Shown: positions 35,285 to 42,953 of the stretch, piece by piece | How positions within the stretch are numbered: position 1 is the first letter of the stretch | Layout of the letters: every line of letters starts with the position of its first letter | Assembly: GCF_001418565.1 (NCBI RefSeq) | Contig: NZ_LIQQ01000054.1 | Span: 1 to 51,038, forward strand | Reading direction: 5' to 3' | DNA from: Streptomyces graminilatus | Lineage (GTDB): Bacteria; Actinomycetota; Actinomycetes; Streptomycetales; Streptomycetaceae | DNA length: 51,038 bases | Made by a program: the position numbers and the translations under genes | The notes under the pieces: generated by a model | What the model saw: the letters and a program-made list of their open reading frames with translations, nothing else | Databases searched by the model: none | Told to the model about the DNA's origin: nothing

Positions 35285-35336
35285 CGTTCCGCGAGCGGTA
35301 CCTGACCCGGCGGGCGCAGGACCGGGGGGGGCAGCC
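35285..35336 (-). pseudogene. C-terminal stub of a second S1-like gene
   Basis: Positions 35285-35321 match 34891-34927 at 32 of 37 bases. The minus strand encodes LRPPGQVPLAERLR, nearly the same ending as the intact S1-like protein. Only the C-terminus remains, upstream of the surviving copy: the trace of a tandem duplication with one copy lost. Confidence 0.65.
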
Positions 35337-35375
35337 GGCCACTCCGGCACCCCCGGTCTCGGACTCCTCAAGCTC

Positions 35376-35642
35376 TCAGCTCTCGTCATCCTCCAGATAC
35401 CAGCCGCGTTCGATCATGCGCTGCTTGAGTTGCTCCACCTGCTGAGCAGACGGTTTGCGGATGGACAGGGCCGCTGCCGCCCGGTTGCGCACCACATGCC
35501 GGTCGAGGCCGAAGGCCGCCTCAACCACCACGCCGAGGTTCCGCTCGGACAACAGGTCGGAGAGAATCACGAGCAAAGGACCGTAGTGCGCATCGTTGTC
35601 GCGGACGCCGACGGGGAACACCAGCTGGAGCCGGTCGGCCAC
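35376..35642 (-). CDS. Small uncharacterised protein in the RHS immunity region
   Basis: Up to 88 residues from a GTG at 35642; the frame stays open a little further upstream, so the start is uncertain and the gene could be the C-terminus of a longer one. It looks mostly helical and acidic (GPLLVILSDLLSERNLGVVV, then PSAQQVEQLKQRMIERGWYL). No family recognised. It lies between the SUFU-type immunity gene and the S1-like gene on the same strand, so an immunity or orphan-immunity role is plausible. Confidence 0.5.
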   Translation of the reverse strand: MADRLQLVFPVGVRDNDAHYGPLLVILSDLLSERNLGVVVEAAFGLDRHVVRNRAAAALSIRKPSAQQVEQLKQRMIERGWYLEDDES

Positions 35643-35739
35643 CTCGGCGAGATGAGGTTCCAGTTCTGTTGACCGCCGTACACCGCAGCCACTTCAACGG
35701 ACTATCGGCCCGCCTCCGCGCCTGAGCACACCCCCGGCT

Positions 35740-36327
35740 TCACACCGCAGGCGGCCGCAGGGGGTCGAAACGGTCCCACTCAAGGCTCCAGAGCGCGTCG
35801 AAGCCCTTCGCATATACAATGTCCCGTTCGGAGGCGTACACGGGGTATACCCCAACCAGATCAATGAGGTCCCGACCGGTCCGGCTCTCTTCGCCCGAGC
35901 CAAGATCGATCGGTTCGGAGTTCCGGAAGACAGCGGAATCCGCCACCACGATGCTGCTCATTTCCGAACTCTCGACATAGGACTTCAAGTAGCCGATGGC
36001 CTGCCCGTGATCATAGGCGCACATGCCACGCAATGCCGCCGCCGTCTCGGCAGGGACACTTGCCCAACCGATGTCGTCGGACCGGACCGTGATCACCAAT
36101 TCCCGACTGCTCGACGTCCACTTCGGATGACGCACGAGAGAGAGTCCGTAAGTGAAACCAGTCACATACCCGGGTTCTGGGGTATCGGCGTAGACGATGG
36201 AGCGTACGCATCCGTCCTCCGGCTTCGCGGGGGGGATCTCGTGAACTTCCGTCGGCTCCTTTCCCGTGAGCGGGAGCAGCTGTTCAAGATAACGAGAGAA
36301 TCTGGCCTCAGTGTCACGTTTGTTCAT
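35740..36327 (-). CDS. SUFU-domain protein, probable immunity protein of the RHS toxin
   Basis: A 195-residue protein of the suppressor-of-fused (SUFU) family, one of the common immunity families of polymorphic toxins. Family features are VTGFTYGLSLVRHPKW, SRELVITVRSDDIGWA, and the end EWDRFDPLRPPAV. The ATG at 36327 has AAGAGG just upstream, and TATACT about 20 nt before the start could be a -10. It follows the RHS gene by 100 bp, across a strong hairpin. That order (toxin, then cognate immunity) and the similarly low GC of both supports pairing. Confidence 0.8.
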   Translation of the reverse strand: MNKRDTEARFSRYLEQLLPLTGKEPTEVHEIPPAKPEDGCVRSIVYADTPEPGYVTGFTYGLSLVRHPKWTSSSRELVITVRSDDIGWASVPAETAAALRGMCAYDHGQAIGYLKSYVESSEMSSIVVADSAVFRNSEPIDLGSGEESRTGRDLIDLVGVYPVYASERDIVYAKGFDALWSLEWDRFDPLRPPAV

Positions 36328-36366
36328 TGAACCTCTTTATTTCTTAGTATATTCAGCCGGCGCGCC

Positions 36367-36406
36367 GGATGGGTGCCTCCGTGAAGATCAGCGGAGGCAC
36401 CCATCC
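36367..36406. terminator. Perfect 15-bp hairpin between RHS toxin and immunity gene
   Basis: GGATGGGTGCCTCCG (36367-36381) and its exact complement (36392-36406) with a 10-nt loop, in the 99-bp gap after the RHS stop. It would terminate most RHS transcripts and leave the immunity gene with its own promoter or read-through. Confidence 0.8.
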
Positions 36407-36426
36407 TAGAACATCGGTTTGACTTG

Positions 36427-39400
36427 CTACGACGGGAAGAAGTGGCCCTTCTCGGAGTACCACCACTCCGTCTTGGCGTGATCAATGTACGAGTTGAACT
36501 CTTCGAACCTATTCGAAGGAATCCTCCACTCGGTAACCCCATTCAGTCCGTTCTTGTTCGGCAGGGGGAATTCGAGATCACCGAATGCCTCTCTAAATCC
36601 GGGCTTCATCGTGAAGACGTGAAACCCGGGATCATGCCCGTTTCCGGCATATTGCGCAGCACCTTCCGGCATGTTGGAGAGGTATGCCGTGGGATGGTCC
36701 CCCGCATGGTTCTTGACGCTCAAGCCGTTTCTCTCGCTTGCTCGCTTTCCCTCGCCCGGCGAACGGTAGAGCTTCACCGGCTCGTCGGCCCCGTCCTTGG
36801 CACCCGCCTTCGAGTCCGTCTTCTTCGGACCGTCCGCCGTGTCGCTCTTCCCGCCGGCGCCGTCGTCCTTCTTGCCGCCGGAGTCTCCCTTCTTGGCCGC
36901 CGGGGCCTCCTTGGCCTTGGCCGGAGGCGCCGGCTTGGGCGGGGGCTTGGGCTTGGGGGTGGACGGCGGCGTTACGTTCTCGGCGTTCTTGACAGCGTCC
37001 TTTGTCTTCTCGGCCGCCTTGACGGTGTCCGTCGCCGCGTCGACCGCGTCCACGGCCTTGTCGACGTACCGCGCTCCCTTTGCCGCGGTCGCGCCGTAGC
37101 CCGCGATCGGAATCGCCGAAGCGTAGGACAGACCCGCGTCGATGTAGTTGCCCTCGGCCGTGTACCAAACGCCGTTGAGCAGGTCGGCCGGCTCACCGAA
37201 AGCGGGCACCAGACCGATGACATCGAGGGCACCGTGGCCGAGCGGGCTGAGCCAGGACTCGCCCCAGTAGAGGCCCGTCGGGTCCGGGAAGGCCAGCGGG
37301 TTGTTACGGCCATAGGCGTATGCGTTGAGGTGCTGCGGGTCCCCGACGTTGAGCATGGGGTCGACGGAGACGAAACGCCCGGTCGCCGGGTCGTACGCGC
37401 GGGCGCCGAGCTGGATCAGACCCGTCGTCGCGTCCGCTGTGCCGCCCACGAAGGACTTGTCACCCGGCCACGCGCCCGCCGCCGGCTTCGCCCCACGCAC
37501 CTCACCGAAGGGGAGCGTACGGCGCTGTGTGATTGCCGAGTCCGCCGCCTTGATGGCGATCTCCGCGGTGCCGTTCTGGCCGCCGACCAGCCAGGTCACG
37601 CCGGCCGACGTCCGCACCGCGATCTTCTGACCGCCGTGGGAGTAGTAGCGCGTGCCCGACAGGGTGTTCTTCGCCGTGTCGAGGCGGATCTCCTGGCTGC
37701 CCAGGTACAGCGTGACCGCGCCCTTCTCCTTGCGGAGCAGGCGGCTTCCGTCCGGGCCGTACACGTACGAGGTCTTGTTGGCCTCGTCCAGGGTGTCACC
37801 GGACAGGTACGGGGTGACCGCGCTCAGGCGGCCCTCCTCGTCCCAGTCCAGTTTCTGGTCGACCGCCGGGGAGAGGTCGGTCGCCGCCTTCGTGCGGCGG
37901 ACGGTGTTGCCCGCCTCGTCGTACGTGAAGGACTGGGCCGCCGTCACCTCCTTCGCCGACGAGCCACCCGAACCCGGCATGACCGTGCGGACTTCCGCCG
38001 ACTTCAGGGCGTGCGCATGTGTGCCGCCCTTGGTGTCCGTGGCCTTCGGCACGTACGTCGTCGTCTGCGTGATCGCCGCGGCCCCGGTCGTGCCGGTGGC
38101 GTGGCGGACCTCGCCCGTACGGTTGCCCGCTACGTCGTACTCGTAGGAGTGCCGGTACGGGGCCGGGCCTCCGACAGTCGCCTCACCGGCGCTGGGGGCG
38201 CAGGCGGTGGCCGTCTGGGTCCACGCGTCGGTCAGGCGGCGCAGATAGTCGTAGGCGAAGCACTGGACGTCAGCCGTCTTGCCCTCGGGCGCGTCCGCGA
38301 TCCTCTGGATGTTGCCGGTGGCGTCGTAGCCGTAGGTGATGTCGGCGTCCGGGGTCTTGACGATCTCCCGGTCGATACGGGCGCGCTCCAGCCGCCGGGT
38401 GCCCTCCTCATAGGTGTTAGTGAGCCAGGTGTACTTGTCCGCGCTGGCCGTGCCCAGCGTGAGCTGGAGCAGCTCGCCGTAGTTGGAGTAGCGGGTCTCG
38501 CGGGCATAGTCCGTCGAGTCGCCCAGGGTGAAGGACGGCAGGCCGGTCGCCGTGTAGCCCTTGGTAATCGTCTCCGCCGGGAGGCCACCGGCCGCCGGGA
38601 TGCGTACGTCGTCAACCGAACCGTCCGGCTTGTACGACGCCGTCGAGGTGTAGGTGCCGGCCAGCTTGCCCTCAACGGCCGGGATCGTCACCGACGTCTT
38701 CGTCGGGCGGCCCGCCACGTCATAGGCGTCGACCGAACTCGTGTAAGCGGTGTCGCCCACCCACTTGGTGGCCGATGCCAGACGCCCCTGGCCGTTCGGG
38801 ACGGTGGCGCTGTCGTACTCCCAGGTCGTCAGCTTCTTGTCGCCGTTGTAGAGCGAGCGCTGACGGCCCAGCTTGTCGTAGTTGAAGGAGAGGGTGGTCT
38901 CGCGCTCGTTGCGGACCGTCTTCAGCTGGTCGAGGTCGTTGTACGTCATCCAGGACGTACCGGCGTCCGGGTCGACGGACTTGGTCTGACGACCGCGCAC
39001 GTCGTACTTCGACGACCAGAGGTTGCCCGACTGGTCCTTGACCTCAACGAGGCGGCCCGCCGCGTCGTAGTCGTAGGACGTGGTGTCCGCCGCGCCTGTC
39101 GGCGAGCTCGCTTTGAACTCCAGGACCTTGGTCGTCTGCCCCTGGGCGTCGGTGTACTCCGCGGTGGGCGTGGCACCGGCCGGCGGGTCAACCGTCGTGT
39201 GGTCCCCGTGGTACGCGGTCTTCGTGCGCCACTTCTCGGTGCCCGCGACGCGGAAGATCGAGTCGGTCGCCCGGCCCGCCGCGTCGTAGACCGTCTCCGT
39301 CTCCCGGGGCGTGCCCTCGGAGGCGTCCGCCACGTTCACGAACGTCGTGCCGACGGCCGCCGTGTTGTAGAAGGGGCCGATCTCCTTGACCGCCAGCCCG

Positions 39401-42400
39401 CGACTGTCGTACTCGGTGGTCGTGATGACCCGTCCCGAGTTCGCGGCCGGGGTCTGTGTCTGGCGGGGGCGCAGCAGACCGTCGCTGAGCTGGTGGCTGG
39501 TGGCCACCGAGCCGTTCGGCAGCAGCGACTTGGTGGTGGTGACGACGGGGGCGTTGTTGCGGATCAGGTAGCCGTATTCGAGGCTCGGCGTGGCCGTCGC
39601 CTTGGCTCGGCCCGGGAGCCACACCTTCAGCAGACGGCCGAGGGCGTCGTACTCCAGGTCGGTGCGCTGCTTGTTGGGGTCGACCGTGGCGATCACCAGG
39701 CCCCAGCGGCGGTCGACCGTGGACGTGGTCGTGTTGCCGAGCGGATCCTCGACCTTCATGCCGGTGACCGGACCGCCGGTCGTGGGCGTGTACGACGTCT
39801 TCGTCGTGTTCGACGCCTGGTCGGCGGACTCCACGACACGGCCGTGCACGTCGTACCTGGCCGTCGACGTCGTCACGTACTGCGGGGTGCCGTCGTCCGC
39901 GTACCCCTTGACCTTCTCGCTGCGCACCACATCGCCCTTGGTGGGCGTGGTCCCGTAGGTGTCACGGTTGTCGTACCAGGTGCGGACGTCGGAGATCGCC
40001 TCGCCCTTGTACGAAGTCGGCGCGCCGTCGTCGCAGTTGACCGGGACGACCGTCACCCGCTTCAGCAGGGTCAGCAGGTTCGCGTCCGTGTTGCGGTTGT
40101 ACTCGTTCGTCGTGCAGGTGTCGTCGTCCGGGACTGCGAGGTCGCCGGAGTCGGAGGAGCGGACGAGCATGCCGTACGCGTCGTAGAAGTGCTCGATCGA
40201 GGCGCGGCGGACCTTGCCGTCGTCGAGGGCGGTGCGGGTCTTCGTCGCCTTGACGGCGGCGAAGCTCGCCTCGTCCTTGCCCTCCGTCGCCGTGGGCTCG
40301 GACTTCCACGGGGTGCTGACCGAACCGGTCACCTCCGCACCACCGTTGAAAGTGCGCTGTTCCAGCAAGAAGCCCTGGTGCCGGCTGTCGTCGCGGACCT
40401 TCGTGCCGTCGGAGGCGGTGACCGTGACGGACTTGGTGCCGCCGGACTCCTTCTCCCGGTCGCCGTCCATGCCCTGGAGGTAGGTGGTCTCCGTGCGGAG
40501 CTGCTTACTGCCCGCCTCACCGGTCCTCATGGTGACCGAGCGGAAGCCGCGCCACTGGTTCCAGGTCTTCTTCTTCGTCTTGACGAGCTCGCTGTCGTCG
40601 AAGGCCCAGGCGGCGCCCGAGTAGTCGTAGGAGGTGACCTTGTTCGGGCCGGTGACGGTGACCTCGTCCTCGATCACCGTGTCGACGACGAACTTGTGGA
40701 ACCAGTCCTCCTTCTCCCCGATCGTGCCCTCCTTCGACCAGAAGGACGGCATGCAGCGCTTGGTGTTGGTCTCGGGGGTGGGGAGGTTGGAGGGGGTGCA
40801 CTCGGTGGGCTTGTAGTTGACCGAGATCGTGCCGCCCGTCTCCGACTGGATGGCCCGGATGCGCCACTTGTACATCGGCAGACGGTCGTGGGAGTCGGCG
40901 TGGACCCGGTTGGCGTCCTGGCGCTCGTAGAAGGTGACCTTCGGGAGCTTGTTCGCGCCGTCCTTGCCGGAGTGGGTGACCGACTCCAGCCACAGAGCCG
41001 GGGCGTGCGTGGTGTCGGCGCTCTGGTACTTGTGCGCCAGGTCCCACTCGTCGACGTCCCCGTACGTCTTGCCGTCGGAGCCGAGTACCTGCGTGGTGAC
41101 CTTCGACAGCCGCTTGCGGGAGAAGAAGGTCGGGGACCACTGGTCCTTGCACTCGGTGTCGGAGGTGCAGATCTGCTCGAACGGTACGTCCGGCCAGCGC
41201 TTGGCGGTGGACTCCTTCAGGTCGCCCGGCTGGCAGTCGGCGGCGGCGCCCTCGCAGCGCTCGGCGACGTCGAAGACGACCTGGGAGGGCGCGACGGTGG
41301 TGTTCTCCTTGCCCTCCTGCTCGCCGTACTCGATCCGCTTCAGGTAGCCGCCGCGGTCGTAGGAGACGACCTTGTCGCCGCGCACGCTGTCGTACTTGTT
41401 GGTCTCGGTGGCGTAGTAGTACGTCATCGAGTTGCCGTGCACGTCGACGACGTAGTCGAGTTGCCAGCGCCAGGCCTGCTGGCAGCGGGAGTCCTTGAAG
41501 GTGTCGGCGTGGCAGGGCTCGTCCTTGTCGTCGCCGAAGACCGGGACTTCGAGGGTGGAGCCCGTGTTCTCGGCGTCGGCGGCCTCCGACTCGCGCTTGC
41601 CCTTGCCGAAGTGGTAGCGGGTGCCGTCGGTGGTGGTGACGACCCAGTACTCGTGGTTGTTGTCGGAGTTGAAGCCGTCGTACTTACGCTCGATGAGCGT
41701 GCCGTCGTCCTGCTTCAGCCGCCACTGGTCCTTGCCCTTCTTGACCAGCTCACCGGCCCGGCCGCCGAAGTTCATGGTGGCGTTGTCGGAGTGCCAGCAC
41801 AGGTCGTACTTCTGCGACCCGGCCTCGTCGTGGCCGTCCTCCGTGCAGGCCTGGTACGAGCGCTCGATGTAGCCGGCGCTGAGGTCGAAGCCCTCGCCGA
41901 TCCAGGAGGTCTGGTTGTTGCTGGAGGCCGTACGGCCGTCCGTGGAGGCGGAGTTGTAGCCGAGCCCGAGCTGCGGGGAGGGTCCCGCGACGGCCGGCGG
42001 GACGCGCAGCGGGTACTGCCAGGTGAAGCCGCCGGTCTGCGCTGCGACCTGCCAGGAAGCGGAGGGCGCCAGCGAGGTCGCGGCGTACGAGCCCGAACCG
42101 CCGGAGTCCCCCGCCGCGACCGCGAGCAGCGGGGCCTTGGCGGCCGACAGCGCGGCCACATCGGCGATGAGCTTCCGCGCGCGCACGTCGTTGTCGGTCT
42201 TCAGCGGGGTACTGGTGCGGCACTTGTCCGCCGTGGGCGTGGTCAGCGCGCAGGCGGGGAGTTCGACCAGCCGCAGCCGCTGGGCCCAGTCGCCGCCGTA
42301 TGCCTGGGCGAAGGCCGCGTAGTCGACCTCGACGGACACCCTGCCGTTCGTGGCCGACATACGGCTGTCGGCGCGGGCCACCTTGAGCAGCAGTCCGTCG

Positions 42401-42846
42401 ATGCCCGCCTTCTGGGCGGCGGCGTGGCTGAGGACGTCGACCTTGGCGCGGGCCGGTGTGACGGCGGCCATCGCGGAGCGGGTCACGCCCTTGGCCGGGC
42501 CGACGCGGACCGGCAGCGAGCCGGCCTTCGCGCCCGACTGCGCGCTCCGCTTGCCGGAGCCCGCCAGGTCAACGGTCGCGGTGCCCGCCTTCGGCCAACT
42601 GGCCTTGAGGTTCAGCGGTTTGCCGTACCCCTTGGTGTGCTTGAGCGGGGTGACCTCGCCGTCCTGTTCGACGACCGGGGTGGAGGCAACGTCCTGGGTC
42701 TTCGGGCGCCGCTGCTCCCGGGCGTCGTCGGGGTCGTCGCCGAGCGCCGGGGTGCCCTGGAGCAGGGTGACGGTCAGGGCTGAAGTGAGGGTGACACCGA
42801 GGGCTTTGGCCCAGGGGTGTGTTCTGTGTCTGCGAGATGCGCGCAC
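36427..42846 (-). CDS. RHS/YD-repeat polymorphic toxin with ART-like C-terminal tip
   Basis: A 2139-residue secreted RHS protein. The N-terminus (RRHRTHPWAKALGVTLTSAL...) is a long signal peptide. The middle is a cell-wall-type RHS shell with many YD repeats (for example YDVRGRQTKSVDPDAG, YDVAGRPTKTSVTIPA). The core ends at YGRNNPLAFPDPTGL. Then come a pre-toxin hydrophobic region, a Lys/Pro/Ala/Gly-rich linker (about 1940-2015), and a tip of about 115 residues from VKLYRSPGEG. The tip has YR near its start, AYLSNMPEGAAQYAG and VTEWRIPS, a layout like ADP-ribosyltransferase R-S-E folds; this is tentative. The GTG at 42846 follows GGAGGGGGAG. The last 300 bp are visibly AT-richer than the shell. 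Confidence 0.88.
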   Translation of the reverse strand: MRASRRHRTHPWAKALGVTLTSALTVTLLQGTPALGDDPDDAREQRRPKTQDVASTPVVEQDGEVTPLKHTKGYGKPLNLKASWPKAGTATVDLAGSGKRSAQSGAKAGSLPVRVGPAKGVTRSAMAAVTPARAKVDVLSHAAAQKAGIDGLLLKVARADSRMSATNGRVSVEVDYAAFAQAYGGDWAQRLRLVELPACALTTPTADKCRTSTPLKTDNDVRARKLIADVAALSAAKAPLLAVAAGDSGGSGSYAATSLAPSASWQVAAQTGGFTWQYPLRVPPAVAGPSPQLGLGYNSASTDGRTASSNNQTSWIGEGFDLSAGYIERSYQACTEDGHDEAGSQKYDLCWHSDNATMNFGGRAGELVKKGKDQWRLKQDDGTLIERKYDGFNSDNNHEYWVVTTTDGTRYHFGKGKRESEAADAENTGSTLEVPVFGDDKDEPCHADTFKDSRCQQAWRWQLDYVVDVHGNSMTYYYATETNKYDSVRGDKVVSYDRGGYLKRIEYGEQEGKENTTVAPSQVVFDVAERCEGAAADCQPGDLKESTAKRWPDVPFEQICTSDTECKDQWSPTFFSRKRLSKVTTQVLGSDGKTYGDVDEWDLAHKYQSADTTHAPALWLESVTHSGKDGANKLPKVTFYERQDANRVHADSHDRLPMYKWRIRAIQSETGGTISVNYKPTECTPSNLPTPETNTKRCMPSFWSKEGTIGEKEDWFHKFVVDTVIEDEVTVTGPNKVTSYDYSGAAWAFDDSELVKTKKKTWNQWRGFRSVTMRTGEAGSKQLRTETTYLQGMDGDREKESGGTKSVTVTASDGTKVRDDSRHQGFLLEQRTFNGGAEVTGSVSTPWKSEPTATEGKDEASFAAVKATKTRTALDDGKVRRASIEHFYDAYGMLVRSSDSGDLAVPDDDTCTTNEYNRNTDANLLTLLKRVTVVPVNCDDGAPTSYKGEAISDVRTWYDNRDTYGTTPTKGDVVRSEKVKGYADDGTPQYVTTSTARYDVHGRVVESADQASNTTKTSYTPTTGGPVTGMKVEDPLGNTTTSTVDRRWGLVIATVDPNKQRTDLEYDALGRLLKVWLPGRAKATATPSLEYGYLIRNNAPVVTTTKSLLPNGSVATSHQLSDGLLRPRQTQTPAANSGRVITTTEYDSRGLAVKEIGPFYNTAAVGTTFVNVADASEGTPRETETVYDAAGRATDSIFRVAGTEKWRTKTAYHGDHTTVDPPAGATPTAEYTDAQGQTTKVLEFKASSPTGAADTTSYDYDAAGRLVEVKDQSGNLWSSKYDVRGRQTKSVDPDAGTSWMTYNDLDQLKTVRNERETTLSFNYDKLGRQRSLYNGDKKLTTWEYDSATVPNGQGRLASATKWVGDTAYTSSVDAYDVAGRPTKTSVTIPAVEGKLAGTYTSTASYKPDGSVDDVRIPAAGGLPAETITKGYTATGLPSFTLGDSTDYARETRYSNYGELLQLTLGTASADKYTWLTNTYEEGTRRLERARIDREIVKTPDADITYGYDATGNIQRIADAPEGKTADVQCFAYDYLRRLTDAWTQTATACAPSAGEATVGGPAPYRHSYEYDVAGNRTGEVRHATGTTGAAAITQTTTYVPKATDTKGGTHAHALKSAEVRTVMPGSGGSSAKEVTAAQSFTYDEAGNTVRRTKAATDLSPAVDQKLDWDEEGRLSAVTPYLSGDTLDEANKTSYVYGPDGSRLLRKEKGAVTLYLGSQEIRLDTAKNTLSGTRYYSHGGQKIAVRTSAGVTWLVGGQNGTAEIAIKAADSAITQRRTLPFGEVRGAKPAAGAWPGDKSFVGGTADATTGLIQLGARAYDPATGRFVSVDPMLNVGDPQHLNAYAYGRNNPLAFPDPTGLYWGESWLSPLGHGALDVIGLVPAFGEPADLLNGVWYTAEGNYIDAGLSYASAIPIAGYGATAAKGARYVDKAVDAVDAATDTVKAAEKTKDAVKNAENVTPPSTPKPKPPPKPAPPAKAKEAPAAKKGDSGGKKDDGAGGKSDTADGPKKTDSKAGAKDGADEPVKLYRSPGEGKRASERNGLSVKNHAGDHPTAYLSNMPEGAAQYAGNGHDPGFHVFTMKPGFREAFGDLEFPLPNKNGLNGVTEWRIPSNRFEEFNSYIDHAKTEWWYSEKGHFFPS

Positions 42847-42880
42847 GCGCGCTCCCCCTCCCGTATGGGTATGGAAAGTG

Positions 42881-42910
42881 CCCGGGTGCCGGAGGGTCCG
42901 GGCACCCGGG
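42881..42910. terminator. Hairpin between LamG gene and RHS gene
   Basis: CCCGGGTGCC / GGCACCCGGG, 10-bp stem with a 10-nt loop, in the 107-bp gap between the two surface-protein genes. It may reduce read-through into the toxin gene. Confidence 0.6.
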
Positions 42911-42953
42911 TGGACGGCTCTGGTCGGCAGCCGTCAGTTGTCGTCAGCGGTCG

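Noticed and set aside
36424..42783. A 2119-codon plus-strand open frame opposite the RHS gene
   Set aside because: It is the antisense mirror of the RHS frame, a common artefact of GC-rich codon bias; its product is Val/Arg/Gly-rich with no domains, while the minus strand has a signal peptide and YD repeats.
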